Positions 27,343 to 36,069 of a stretch of 64,000 bases of DNA are shown one piece after another. The DNA is from Vibrio galatheae (GTDB lineage: Bacteria; Pseudomonadota; Gammaproteobacteria; Enterobacterales; Vibrionaceae). The stretch's first letter is position 1, and every line of letters starts with the position of its first letter. The notes below the pieces were generated by a model. That model did no database searches and was not told the origin of the DNA. It worked only from the letters and a program-made list of their open reading frames with translations. The DNA lies in contig NZ_JXXV01000016.1 of NCBI RefSeq assembly GCF_000967545.1, positions 310,001-374,000 of the forward strand, written 5' to 3'. The position numbers were made by a program, and so were the translations under genes.

Positions 27343-28053
27343 TTATAGGAGAACCTTAGAACTTAATTTGTATCGAGTGCCAGGGTGGTAGAGTAAAGCC
27401 GTACTAACGAGCTTGTCTTCACTCCATGTCCGTCGATTGAGTAGTAAACAGGGTTCACTTACCCCAAGTCGCAGCGCCGCGCGTACCTTTACATCAGCCA
27501 CAATCGCTTCTACTGTGTGCTCAATAGCGCTTAATGGGCAGTTTTCAGAAAGGTATTGGTTAGGGGTTATTTGCGAAAAATCTTGTTCTAGATAGTTAGG
27601 TGCATAGCTCGCGTTAACCCAACGATTTTCAAGTTGAATCGGAGATTTGTCTTCAAAGTGAATGATTTCGCTATAAAAAACATGACTGCCCAACATAACG
27701 CCCAATTTCATTGCGACCGCATCGTCAGCGGAGAGGGCAATTTGTTTGACGACTTTGCTGCTATAGATTTTTCCGCGTTGTTCCACCTCTTTTGCGATAT
27801 TGCGAATATCAAGTAGGGGAGATTCCGCTTTGTCATCTGGTGCACAGACAAAGGTGCCTAAGCGGGGACGTCTGACAAGTCGACCTTCAGAGACAAGATC
27901 ACGAATGGCTTTGTTGACCGTCATACGACTGACATTGAACTGTTTGGTCAGCTCGAGTTCCGTGGTGATTCTATGGCCTACGGGCCAATAGCCTTGTTCT
28001 ATCTGCTGGGTAATATAGGTTTTGATTTGGAGGTATAGCGGCGAATTACTCAT
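27343..28053 (-). CDS. hutC: Histidine utilisation repressor HutC (GntR family)
   Basis: A 236-residue transcription repressor. The N-terminal winged helix-turn-helix (about 5-75) has LYLQIKTYITQQIEQGYWPV, then ELELTKQFNVSRMTVNKAIRDLVSEGRLVRRPRLGTFV. The C-terminal UTRA ligand-binding domain (about 95-235), the HutC/FarR type, should bind urocanate. It lies just upstream of hutI on the same strand, 107 bases apart, and has a related operator in its own leader, suggesting autoregulation. Start MSNSPLYLQ at 28053 is chosen; an in-frame start ten codons earlier would overlap that operator. Confidence 0.93.
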   Translation of the reverse strand: MSNSPLYLQIKTYITQQIEQGYWPVGHRITTELELTKQFNVSRMTVNKAIRDLVSEGRLVRRPRLGTFVCAPDDKAESPLLDIRNIAKEVEQRGKIYSSKVVKQIALSADDAVAMKLGVMLGSHVFYSEIIHFEDKSPIQLENRWVNASYAPNYLEQDFSQITPNQYLSENCPLSAIEHTVEAIVADVKVRAALRLGVSEPCLLLNRRTWSEDKLVSTALLYHPGTRYKLSSKVLL

Positions 28054-28072
28054 AGTTACTAGACTTTTAATT

Positions 28073-28082
28073 TGACTATACA
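28073..28082 (-). promoter_or_regulatory. Second HutC-type operator, upstream of hutC
   Basis: TGACTATACA (minus strand TGTATAGTCA) matches 8 of 10 positions of the palindrome upstream of hutI, and sits about 20 bases upstream of the hutC start, the same distance as at hutI. This suggests autoregulation of hutC. Confidence 0.55.
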
Positions 28083-28167
28083 AATGGTTATGTATTTACG
28101 CCATAAATGCAAGGATTGCCGTCAAATTCGACACTAATTTGCGCGATCAACCCATTTTAGACCTAGT

Positions 28168-29139
28168 TTAGGCGTTAGCGCCAAATCGATAGCGGAATGC
28201 TAAACCTAAGGCAATATCCGTACTGTTGTCGGCGTGGAACATGTTCTCAACGACGGTCAGTTCAACCGCGCTGTTCTTGAGTGTATAGCGGTAGCCGTAG
28301 ACAAATTCAGTGGTAGGTTTGGAGAATTCACTTGTGTCATCGAGTAATCCTTGATTGATCGTCAATTGAGCAATTAAGGTATGGTGTTCAAACCATTGGT
28401 AGCGATAGCTCGCCCCGAAAGTCCAGGTCGAACTGCGAAAAGGCATTGACTCGAAGTCAGTGGGAGTTTCTCGTAGCGTGATAGCAAGTGAGGTATCAAA
28501 GGCGTGCTTGTCATTAATGTAGCCATAATTGATTTGGCCACTTTGTTCAAAGCGAGAAGCGCTAAACAGTCCGTTGCTGGTATCGTTGTAGTAGAGTGAT
28601 AGGCCGAATGACACGCCATGAGATTCATCACTGTAGGCTTGATATTGTAGATAGCTCGTTATTGCACTACCTAAAGTTTGACCGTTAAAGTTAGCTTCTT
28701 GAACACCATACGCAGGCATATCAATCACAAATCTATGCCTGTCTGCTTCAGCACGGCCATTTTGGTCAATGCCGACCATATCATGAAAGGCCATGGTTGG
28801 TTTATCGAGATGATTATTGGCAGCAAAGTTCCAGCGATATTGAACATCCAACTGCCAGTCTGAGTTCAGTTGCCACTTTCCCCCCATCGAGAGTTGATTT
28901 TGATAGTAATCGAGCTCATAACTTGCCGTTATCGCCCAGACACTGGAAATGGTCGCGCTACCATAAAGTTCATATTGGTCAGGATGTAATGAGAAGCCAG
29001 ATCGGATTTGAGGTGCTAAAACGTTAGTCTGAAGAGGGGACTGTGAATAGATGTTTAACGGGCCATAACCATCATTTGCAAGGGCACTGCAAGTATACAA
29101 ACCAAACGTAGTACCGATAAAAAGCCAAAACTCACGCAT
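28168..29139 (-). CDS. DUF3187 family outer-membrane beta-barrel protein
   Basis: A 323-residue exported protein. A signal peptide (about 1-22) ends near CSALAND and is followed by the family's opening YGPLNIYSQSPLQTNVLAP. The rest alternates aromatic beta strands and ends in YRF-containing sequence, as expected for an outer-membrane barrel. Function is unknown. The start at 29139 is chosen because AGGG lies 8 bases upstream; a GTG three codons earlier is possible. It is a single gene. Confidence 0.85.
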   Translation of the reverse strand: MREFWLFIGTTFGLYTCSALANDGYGPLNIYSQSPLQTNVLAPQIRSGFSLHPDQYELYGSATISSVWAITASYELDYYQNQLSMGGKWQLNSDWQLDVQYRWNFAANNHLDKPTMAFHDMVGIDQNGRAEADRHRFVIDMPAYGVQEANFNGQTLGSAITSYLQYQAYSDESHGVSFGLSLYYNDTSNGLFSASRFEQSGQINYGYINDKHAFDTSLAITLRETPTDFESMPFRSSTWTFGASYRYQWFEHHTLIAQLTINQGLLDDTSEFSKPTTEFVYGYRYTLKNSAVELTVVENMFHADNSTDIALGLAFRYRFGANA

Positions 29140-29249
29140 CTTCATCACCCTAAACTTTATTATTATCTGTTTGATAAAAATATAGTTAAGGAGGCATCGC
29201 TTTGCTAAAAAGAATGGCTTACTTGTTTTACCAAGTAAACCACACTAGA

Positions 29250-30023
29250 TTAAGCCGCACTTAAATGCGTGGTGATATATGGCTGCCATGCATTTTGATA
29301 CAGCGCTTTAGATTCACTGCGCATTTTGCTGATTTGCGCCAATTCAAACTCATGAAAACGGCGACCTTCAACGAAGGCCGCCCGCTCAATTTTTTGGATT
29401 CGCTCGTAGATATCGTGTTCGGCACCGCTTTTCACATCAGCGATGGCTTTGAGGTGAAGTTGGACTTCGGCAATCAGTTTAGTTTTCGGCAACTGGACCA
29501 GAATGTTGAGATCTCGGTATCCAGATGCCGCGGGTTTTTTAAAGCGATTTTTGACTTTTACTATAGTCGTTTCGCGGTTTAACACTTCGTATGCAGACAT
29601 CAGACCTTCGATGTCATCGGCAACGATAGTGGCTCGGGCGAGGTCAGTGATGCGTTCGGCTTGACCGCCTAATTCGTATGTGATTTTTTCTTTTGCACGG
29701 TCAGCGGATTTAACGCCAGCAAAGTAAGATTCTGTTGATGTGAGAAGTGCGGTGCTTTTACACAGGGTCTCAAGTTCGGCTTGAGCTTGATGTGCTTTGC
29801 TGTAAAGCACGTCGAAGTCTGAGTATGGTTGAGTTGGCGAAGTCGACATAGATTGAATGCCGTACAAACCACTTAGGTTATGTTTGAAGGCTTTGGAGCA
29901 TACCTCATTTTGGTTAGTCGCACTTTTGTCTTGGCCACTTGGCTCGGTTTGAATAGCGGCAAATGCTGGGGCGCGACTGAGAATTAAAAGCATCAGGGCC
30001 GTTGTTCGCAAAAATAGGCTCAT
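29250..30023 (-). CDS. relV: RelV-type small alarmone synthetase with an N-terminal hydrophobic leader
   Basis: A 257-residue protein with a RelA/SpoT synthetase domain (about 70-215) and no hydrolase domain. Visible residues are ITDLARATIV (D127, R130; the ATP-binding region), KNRFKKPAASGYRDLNILVQL (the G-loop and GYRD segment, about 158-178), and AEVQLHLKAI (E186; the EVQ motif, catalytic). It makes (p)ppGpp from GTP/GDP and ATP. Vibrios carry such an enzyme, RelV, besides RelA and SpoT. The first 23 residues (MSLFLRTTALMLLILSRAPA, then FAA) look like a signal peptide, which is odd for an enzyme needing cytoplasmic nucleotides. An AAGGAGAG precedes the start. Confidence 0.88.
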   Translation of the reverse strand: MSLFLRTTALMLLILSRAPAFAAIQTEPSGQDKSATNQNEVCSKAFKHNLSGLYGIQSMSTSPTQPYSDFDVLYSKAHQAQAELETLCKSTALLTSTESYFAGVKSADRAKEKITYELGGQAERITDLARATIVADDIEGLMSAYEVLNRETTIVKVKNRFKKPAASGYRDLNILVQLPKTKLIAEVQLHLKAIADVKSGAEHDIYERIQKIERAAFVEGRRFHEFELAQISKMRSESKALYQNAWQPYITTHLSAA

Positions 30024-30355
30024 TCACTCTCCTTAGATGTATAGGCTTAGCTAAAAGGTGTCGAAAAAAGTTTCAATCGCTAACACTATCCATCTCTATC
30101 AAATTATTGGGGCAGTGATACAGATTCCAATAGCTGTCCCTTGGCTTGAATACAAAACTTTGAGCCGCTTCTCATTTGATTACGAAGAGTTTGATAACGT
30201 CTCTGACTAAAGGTTCATCTTCAAGATGTTACAAAGTCTAACTCAAGCAGGTGAACCGAAGTTGAACGTTCGATTGCGGCATAAAGATAAGGGATACCAC
30301 TTGATAGGAGTTTCAGCTACGCTATGCGCTACAAAGTCAGCAATAGAGAAATAGA
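30024..30355. other. 332-base intergenic region between relV and tpm
   Basis: Divergent promoters of relV and tpm should lie here. No ORF is convincing. A GGGGCAG/CTGTCCC imperfect inverted repeat (30109-30115 with 30134-30140) and a 9-base direct repeat TACAAAGTC (near 30230 and 30330) are seen. No recognisable operator. Confidence 0.3.
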
Positions 30356-31009
30356 ATGAAAGACCCGGAGTTTTGGCATGGTAAATGGGCCGCCAACCAA
30401 ATCGGTTTTCATCTTGAAGATGTGAATCCACTTTTAATCAAATACTGGCAGCATACGAGTCCAAACCAAGAAGAGACGGTATTTGTGCCCCTGTGTGGTA
30501 AATCAGAAGATTTAGTTTGGCTGGCGACCAAACATACGGATGTGCAGGGCGTTGAGCTAAGTAATATTGCGGTGCGTGCGTTCTTTGCTGAACATTTTTA
30601 CACCCCAATGGTGATGCCAATTGGCGGTCAGCATGAGCTCTTTCAATTTGATGAGTTGTCGATTTATGTCGGTGACTTTTTTACTGCGCCGATTAAGCCG
30701 GTCGACATTATTTACGATCGCGCATCACTAGTGGCGCTGCCTTCAGAGATGCGAGCGGCGTACGTGGACAAAATCAAAACATTGTTGAAATCGGGAGGGC
30801 GCGTTTTGCTTGTGACATTGGACTACGAGCAAGATTTGATGCCAGGACCTCCGTTTGCTGTGCCAGAATCTGAAGTTAGAGCACTTTACCAAGGCTTTAA
30901 AATTACTAAACTAGAGAGTAACCTCGAGGCAGAAAAGCACCCTAAAATTGCTAAGCATGAAGGCGCTCGATTTGTTGAAGAAGTGTACTTAATTGAACAC
31001 TCGGAATGA
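30356..31009 (+). CDS. tpm: Thiopurine S-methyltransferase
   Basis: A 217-residue class I S-adenosylmethionine-dependent methyltransferase. The opening [27 protein letters not shown] is characteristic of bacterial TPMT. The SAM site includes [16 protein letters not shown] (about 42-57), followed by [13 protein letters not shown] and [13 protein letters not shown]. It methylates thiopurines and, in bacteria, also selenium or tellurium compounds. Length matches the family. The gene has its own terminator. Confidence 0.95.
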   Translation: MKDPEFWHGKWAANQIGFHLEDVNPLLIKYWQHTSPNQEETVFVPLCGKSEDLVWLATKHTDVQGVELSNIAVRAFFAEHFYTPMVMPIGGQHELFQFDELSIYVGDFFTAPIKPVDIIYDRASLVALPSEMRAAYVDKIKTLLKSGGRVLLVTLDYEQDLMPGPPFAVPESEVRALYQGFKITKLESNLEAEKHPKIAKHEGARFVEEVYLIEHSE

Positions 31010-31028
31010 GTAAACTGAAGGTGAACGG

Positions 31029-31061
31029 AAAGGCTTGGCAAAGACGACCAAGCCTTTTTTC
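31029..31061 (+). terminator. Terminator between convergent tpm and purT
   Basis: An 8-bp stem AGGCTTGG/CCAAGCCT (31031-31038 with 31048-31055) with a 9-base loop, followed by TTTTTT on the plus strand. The minus copy ends in TTTCC, so it mainly serves tpm. Confidence 0.9.
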
Positions 31062-31069
31062 TATCGCTA

Positions 31070-32245
31070 TTAATAAACGACTTTCACTTTAGTGGCGCTG
31101 GCTTTGGCCGCTTCAATCGCATCTTCAATTGAATCACGGCGTGTGATAGCCACCCCTAATCTGCGTCGGCCATTGATGTCTGGCTTGGCAAATAGACGCA
31201 CCTGAGTTTGTGGTACGGCTAACGCGTTTTTAAGGCCGATGTAGCGAAGGTCGTTCGAGTGACCTTGGCCTAAGATTACCGCTGAGGCAGCAGGGCCATA
31301 TTGAGTGATTCCAGCAATAGGCAAGCCAGTGAACGCGCGCACATGTAGGGCAAACTCAGAACTGTCTTGCGACATCAGAGTCACTAAGCCAGTGTCGTGG
31401 GGGCGAGGAGAGACTTCATTGAAGATGACTTGATCACCTTTAACAAACAGTTCAACACCAAATATGCCATATCCACCTAAAGCATCAACGACTTTGCCTG
31501 CCGCGTCTTGTGCAGCGGCGAGCGCTTGTTCGCTCATCTGTTGTGGCTGCCACGACTCGCGGTAATCCCCATCTTCTTGACGGTGACCAATCGGTGCGCA
31601 GAAATGTACGCCGTCAACGGCACGTACGGTTAACAGGGTAATCTCATAATCAAAGTCAATAAAGCCTTCAACGATGACGCGACCTGCGCCAGTGCGACCG
31701 CCTTGCTGAGCGTAATCCCAAGCTTGATCGACATCTTGAGGTGTTTTGAGCACACTTTGCCCTTTACCCGAAGAGCTCATCACTGGTTTGCAGACGCATG
31801 GTAGACCTACGCTTTCAACAGCCGAAACAAATTCTTGATAGTTATCGGCAAATTGATATGGCGAAGTGGTTAAATTGAGTTCCTCTGCGGCTAGACGGCG
31901 AATACCTTCGCGGTTCATTGTGAGTTTGGTTGCTTTGGCTGTGGGTACAACATTCAAGCCTTGTGCTTCTAACTGTACAAGTTTGTCGGTGGCAATCGCT
32001 TCGATTTCAGGTACAACGTAATCAGGTTGTTCTTTCTCGATTATCGCCTGCAGGGCATCGCCATCAAGCATATCTAGCGTGTAGCTGCGGTGAGCGACTT
32101 GCATTGCTGGCGCGTTAGCGTATCTATCACAGGCGATCACTTCAAGACCAAGACGTTGGCATTCAATGGCAACCTCTTTCCCCAATTCACCTGAACCTAG
32201 GAGTAAGACACGAGTTGAACTATTGGCTGTAGCAGTACCGAACAT
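31070..32245 (-). CDS. purT: Formate-dependent phosphoribosylglycinamide formyltransferase
   Basis: A 391-residue ATP-grasp enzyme catalysing formate-dependent formylation of GAR in purine synthesis; E. coli PurT is 392 residues. Visible motifs are [16 protein letters not shown] (about 13-28), [16 protein letters not shown] (ATP-binding loop), and [12 protein letters not shown] (metal-binding, about 267-278). The start at 32245 ([13 protein letters not shown]) matches the family's N-terminus and sits just after the promoter described below. The upstream extension to 32308 would run through the promoter. Confidence 0.95.
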   Translation of the reverse strand: MFGTATANSSTRVLLLGSGELGKEVAIECQRLGLEVIACDRYANAPAMQVAHRSYTLDMLDGDALQAIIEKEQPDYVVPEIEAIATDKLVQLEAQGLNVVPTAKATKLTMNREGIRRLAAEELNLTTSPYQFADNYQEFVSAVESVGLPCVCKPVMSSSGKGQSVLKTPQDVDQAWDYAQQGGRTGAGRVIVEGFIDFDYEITLLTVRAVDGVHFCAPIGHRQEDGDYRESWQPQQMSEQALAAAQDAAGKVVDALGGYGIFGVELFVKGDQVIFNEVSPRPHDTGLVTLMSQDSSEFALHVRAFTGLPIAGITQYGPAASAVILGQGHSNDLRYIGLKNALAVPQTQVRLFAKPDINGRRRLGVAITRRDSIEDAIEAAKASATKVKVVY

Positions 32246-32287
32246 AATTAACCTTGTAAATTGAGAGGAATAGAGAGTTTTCCGAGC

Positions 32288-32326
32288 ATAATACGTATTC
32301 AAAAACAAAAAGCAAACGTTTGCTTT
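32288..32326 (-). promoter_or_regulatory. purT promoter with PurR operator
   Basis: On the minus strand a -10 TATTAT (32293 to 32288) is separated by exactly 17 bases from a -35 TTTGCT (32316 to 32311). The palindrome GCAAACGTTTGC (32312-32323) matches the PurR box (ACGCAAACGTTTGCGT) and overlaps the -35. PurR with hypoxanthine or guanine should repress purT here. Confidence 0.85.
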
Positions 32327-32437
32327 GGCGATTTTAAGCCAAATGATGTCTGGTTGGTTGTTTTGTGCTCAAGTTAAGATCTTAGGATGGCACGCGTCTT
32401 AATTTTGTGTGACATTTTGAGTGTTTTGTTAATTATA

Positions 32438-32480
32438 TGAGAATAATTATTACTGAATGGCTGTGTTTTAGGCGTATAAT
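32438..32480 (+). promoter_or_regulatory. Promoter of the HD-GYP gene with a Fur-box-like site
   Basis: TGAGAATAATTATTA (32438-32452) matches 12 of the 14 defined positions of the 7-1-7 Fur consensus TGATAATNATTATCA. A TATAAT -10 hexamer at 32475-32480 lies 44 bases before the ATG; the -35 (ACTGAA at 17 bases) is poor. The box would cover about -50 to -36. Fur control is inference. Confidence 0.5.
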
Positions 32481-32523
32481 CATCCGAAATTAATCATTGC
32501 AAATCTACACGGCTATTCGTTTC

Positions 32524-33726
32524 ATGCAGTTCGACCCAGAAGACTCGATTAAAATCTCAATAGATACATTGACTGTTGGTATGTTTGTGACAGCGATTGA
32601 AGACAGTAAACGGGTTAACCTTGCCAGTGCCGGGCGTGTACCATCTGAAAAGGCGCTCAATCAGCTGATTAAAAAAGGCGTTAAATATGCATGGGTTGAC
32701 AAAAAGTTGTCCGCAGCAGGCAGTGTGTTCAAGCCCGTTGAGCTAACGGAGCCAGCCCTTCCTGAAGAAGCAGCCACTCCACTCAAACGTAAAACTGTCA
32801 GCCGTTTTTCGCAACAGAAGAAAGCGACAAAAATCATTCGGGAAGCGAAGGGTATTGCCAGCAAAATTTTGACGCAAACTTTCGAGGGAAAAACCATCCA
32901 TGTCTCCGAACTTGATGATCTAGCGGAAGATATGATTGAGTCGATCTTACTTGATTCTGATGCGCTGCATTGTGTTTCAGCACTGCGCAATAAAGATGAG
33001 TATTTGCTTGAACATTCAGTCAATGTTGCAACATTACTCGTCACATTTGGTAAGCACCTTGGGCTGGCAAAAGAGACGCTCAAGCAGTTGGCGATTGGGG
33101 GCATTATCCACGATGTTGGTAAGATCAAAGTGGACGATAAAGTGTTACACAAGCCAGCACGACTTACTCCTGAAGAGTTCGAACACATGAAGCTTCATCA
33201 GGTGTATGCGAAAGATATCATTAACACGGTCACTGGACTTGGCGATGTCAGTCGCGATGTTTGTTTAATGCATCACGAGAAGCTCGATGGCAATGGTTAC
33301 CCAGCAGGCTTAACAGCGGACCAAATTCCACTGCACGGGCGAATGAGCTGCATTGTGGATATTTACGACGCGTTAACTGCTGATCGCTGCTACAAGCAGG
33401 GTATGAGTCCAGCAGAAGCCTTTAAAATTCTCCTCAGCCTAACTCCAAACCATTTGGATCGAGAGTTAGTGTATAAATTTATCAACTGTATCGGGATATT
33501 TCCTGTTGGTGCGCTGGTTGAACTTAGTGATGGCCGTGTTGGAATTGTTTGGACGTCGAATCCATCTCAGCCACTGCGACCGGAGATCAAGTGTTTTTAC
33601 TCGCGTAAATATCACCGATTTGTGGATGTTAATTTTGTTGATATGAAAAACGCCCAATTGACGATCAACAAAGCGATCTCCCCTTCACAGCTCGAAGTTG
33701 ACCCCAAACCTTTCTACGATGTGTGA
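32524..33726 (+). CDS. HD-GYP cyclic-di-GMP phosphodiesterase (DUF3391 + HD-GYP)
   Basis: A 400-residue cytoplasmic protein. The N-terminal DUF3391 region (about 5-130) opens IKISIDTLTVGMFVTAIE. The HD-GYP domain (about 145-330) has HSVNVATLLVTFG, the metal-binding HDVGK (HD at 196-197), HHEKLDGNGYPAGL (GYP at about 258-260) and DIYDALTADR. It should linearise cyclic di-GMP to pGpG or GMP. ATG at 32524 is chosen; an in-frame TTG nine codons earlier has no Shine-Dalgarno. A PAS or REC domain is not present, so the input is unknown. Confidence 0.93.
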   Translation: MQFDPEDSIKISIDTLTVGMFVTAIEDSKRVNLASAGRVPSEKALNQLIKKGVKYAWVDKKLSAAGSVFKPVELTEPALPEEAATPLKRKTVSRFSQQKKATKIIREAKGIASKILTQTFEGKTIHVSELDDLAEDMIESILLDSDALHCVSALRNKDEYLLEHSVNVATLLVTFGKHLGLAKETLKQLAIGGIIHDVGKIKVDDKVLHKPARLTPEEFEHMKLHQVYAKDIINTVTGLGDVSRDVCLMHHEKLDGNGYPAGLTADQIPLHGRMSCIVDIYDALTADRCYKQGMSPAEAFKILLSLTPNHLDRELVYKFINCIGIFPVGALVELSDGRVGIVWTSNPSQPLRPEIKCFYSRKYHRFVDVNFVDMKNAQLTINKAISPSQLEVDPKPFYDV

Positions 33727-33742
33727 GTAACATTGAAAGAAA

Positions 33743-33771
33743 ACAAAAGGCGCTGTATCAGCGCCTTTGTT
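33743..33771. terminator. Bidirectional terminator between HD-GYP gene and cdd
   Basis: A perfect 10-bp stem AAAGGCGCTG/CAGCGCCTTT (33746-33755 with 33759-33768) and a TAT loop. T or A runs on both sides suit both converging genes. Confidence 0.85.
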
Positions 33772-33774
33772 CAT

Positions 33775-34662
33775 TTATAGTTCCAAGTAGGTGATTGGAA
33801 TATCTGGATTGAGAGCGTCCAGCGTCGCTTGCGTGTTGGCTAAGTGGCTAATGGTGCCGTCTTCAACTTCAACTAGCGCTGCCGAGTCAATATCGGATAA
33901 CGACTGACGATCAAGTAGCAATTGAATCAGCGCAACTTGCAACGGTGGTAAGCTTGGATTAAACGCCGCGTTTTCAGCGTACGCCCCTTGATATACTTTG
34001 CCATCTTTCATTTTCAGTGCAACACCACTCAAATTATGAGTATAAGGTGCGTGGCTACGGTTTAGTGCTGCAATGGCAAGTTGAAGCAATTCGTCATTTT
34101 CATCGCTGGACTTACCGTGATCAACTCGAGTCATCAGTCCGGACTTGATACCTAAATCGGCTGGGCCAAATGATTCAGGCAAGTATTCTTGTAAGCTCTT
34201 ACTGTCTCTTTGCGGCAATTGCACTTCAAGTTTATCGGCCGTGGACAACTCGTTCATAAACTGACGGCAGTGGCCACATGGGCTGAAGTTAATGGTTATA
34301 TCTGCAACACCTTGTTCGCCTTTCATCCATGCGTGGCTAATGGCCGCTTGTTCTGCGTGTACGGTTTGACCAAGTTGAACGCCTTCAAACTCGACGTTCG
34401 CACCAAAGTACAGCTTGCCCGACAGACCACGGACAATCGCGCCAACATAAAACTTAGAAAGCGGAGCATAAGAATAAGCAGCAGCAAATGGAAGTAGTGC
34501 AACACGTAGTTCAGCATCCTCAAGGCCAGAGATTGCTAACAGTTGCTCAAATTGCTCTGAAGAAAGCGTTGCGTCAAAATCGTCAGCAAGAAGAATAGGA
34601 GATAGAAAATCTGCTACGTTTTTTGGCACTTCAGATAGCGCCTGTTCAATGCGGCTTCTCAT
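33775..34662 (-). CDS. cdd: Cytidine deaminase
   Basis: A 295-residue dimeric zinc enzyme of the long (E. coli) type, which deaminates cytidine and deoxycytidine. The active site is in the N-terminal core: VHAEQAAI (His and catalytic Glu, about 101-108) and [10 protein letters not shown] (two zinc cysteines, about 127-136). The C-terminal half is a degenerate second deaminase domain. [13 protein letters not shown] at 34662 matches the family start; 16 further upstream residues in frame are not expected. E. coli has the same neighbours (yohJ-yohK-cdd). Confidence 0.95.
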   Translation of the reverse strand: MRSRIEQALSEVPKNVADFLSPILLADDFDATLSSEQFEQLLAISGLEDAELRVALLPFAAAYSYAPLSKFYVGAIVRGLSGKLYFGANVEFEGVQLGQTVHAEQAAISHAWMKGEQGVADITINFSPCGHCRQFMNELSTADKLEVQLPQRDSKSLQEYLPESFGPADLGIKSGLMTRVDHGKSSDENDELLQLAIAALNRSHAPYTHNLSGVALKMKDGKVYQGAYAENAAFNPSLPPLQVALIQLLLDRQSLSDIDSAALVEVEDGTISHLANTQATLDALNPDIPITYLEL

Positions 34663-34817
34663 AGTGAGTCCTTTAATAAACATTGTTGATATCTTTGAGT
34701 TTAGAGCCATAAACAGGGTGTAAACTCCGATATTGGTATTACATTTTATGTAAAGTAGAGAATATGTCGGAGATATATGTCACAAAAATAAATGTAATAT
34801 CATTGTTCGTTTCATTA

Positions 34818-34833
34818 TTTGAGTGAGCTCACA
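34818..34833 (-). promoter_or_regulatory. CRP-like site upstream of cdd
   Basis: On the minus strand TGTGAGCTCACTCAAA fits TGTGA-N6-TCACA with nine of ten matches. It lies about 156 bases before cdd. A second TGTGA half site is at 34780-34784. E. coli cdd has paired CRP sites with CytR between them, so a similar arrangement is plausible but not proven. Confidence 0.5.
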
Positions 34834-34897
34834 CATGATAACGATTGCAGACTGATCGGATTATGAACTGAGCCATCGAATAGAGGCTCTATGTCAA

Positions 34898-35575
34898 TTA
34901 ATTAGCCAGCCAAAGCGCAAAAGTGAAAAAGGATGGTGCGAGTATCGAAGTAATAACACCGCATACCACTAATGCCAAAGAACTGAATGCGGCATCTTGT
35001 CCATCCTTTTCAGCGCAGGTTGCAGTACCGAGCGCATGAGAAACGGTACCCATAGTTAAACCTTTGGCAATAGGGTGGGTGATATTAAGTAAGTTATAGA
35101 TAGGGTAGGCCATGATCGCGCCAAACAGACCGACAATCAAAACTAAGATCGCAGCGATTGCGGGTTCTCCCCCCAGATTGCTCGACACTTCCATCGCAAT
35201 CGGTGTAGTGACTGATTTGCCGAGTAAGCTGGCAATCAGTGAAATATCCGCATTCAAATAGACGGCAATCATACTGGCAGTGAGCATCGACATCACACTA
35301 CCTACGCCACATGCCAACATAATGATACGCCAGTTAGCACGTATTTGGGGGAGTTGTTCATAAAGCGGGTAAGCGAGCGCGACAACAGCGGGTTGGAGCA
35401 AATAATTTATCCACTGATTGTCTGCATAATAGCTTTCAAACGGCACTTTGAGGTAAGTCAGCAGCGGGATTAACACTGCAAGACTGACCAGCAAAGGATT
35501 CATAAAGGGACTATTAAATTTCTGGCATAACCAGCGAGCAGAAAAGAAGACAATGATAGTGACCAGTAACCACAT
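34898..35575 (-). CDS. yohK: LrgB/CidB family membrane protein
   Basis: A 225-residue protein with about six to seven transmembrane helices. It matches the LrgB/YohK family: FNSPFMNPLLVSLAVLIPLLTYLKV, LLQPAVVALAYPLYEQLPQI, LLGKSVTTPIAMEVSSNLGG (about 123-142), and the ending HALGTATCAEKDGQDAAFSSLALVVCGVITS. With LrgA it has been linked to holin/antiholin-like control of autolysis and to export of small organic acids. It starts at the TAATG junction with the LrgA gene. Confidence 0.92.
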   Translation of the reverse strand: MWLLVTIIVFFSARWLCQKFNSPFMNPLLVSLAVLIPLLTYLKVPFESYYADNQWINYLLQPAVVALAYPLYEQLPQIRANWRIIMLACGVGSVMSMLTASMIAVYLNADISLIASLLGKSVTTPIAMEVSSNLGGEPAIAAILVLIVGLFGAIMAYPIYNLLNITHPIAKGLTMGTVSHALGTATCAEKDGQDAAFSSLALVVCGVITSILAPSFFTFALWLAN

Positions 35576-35940
35576 TATTTTTGTCCTCCCTTAAGCATAC
35601 GATCGAGCATTAAGCCGAGTACGACCAGCACAATGAGTGTACCACCAACGGCGCTTGCCAAAATCGGCACAGCATTGGCGAGCAACATATCGAAATGCTC
35701 CATCAATCCCACACTGATAGGGACAAACAGCAAAACCATGTAGCGGATGAAAAGTGACGCGCCGGGTTTCACCCAATCTGAAGGGACAAGCCCGCTTGCC
35801 AACAGACCGAACAAAATGAGCATACCGATGATGCTGCCAGGGATTGCAGTACCTAATAAATGTTGAATATTAATGCCCGCAATGAGACACAAAAATATCA
35901 GCCCCATAGATACGACGTATTGAAGCAAAGTTTTCGCCAT
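35575..35940 (-). CDS. yohJ: LrgA/CidA family holin-like membrane protein
   Basis: A 121-residue protein with four transmembrane helices and the family signature [20 protein letters not shown] (about 34-53), then [21 protein letters not shown]. It is the partner of the LrgB protein encoded one base downstream. The two-gene operon precedes cdd as in E. coli. Confidence 0.92.
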   Translation of the reverse strand: MAKTLLQYVVSMGLIFLCLIAGINIQHLLGTAIPGSIIGMLILFGLLASGLVPSDWVKPGASLFIRYMVLLFVPISVGLMEHFDMLLANAVPILASAVGGTLIVLVVLGLMLDRMLKGGQK

Positions 35941-36069
35941 GGTGTAGAATCGTCCAACTGCTGAACCAACATAAAACGGTCAGTTCGAATTATTCAAATG
36001 CCTAACCTCGTATTTTGAGTGTTATGAGTGAAATTAGGCTAGGTTGTAGGGTGCAGGACTTTGAAGTAA

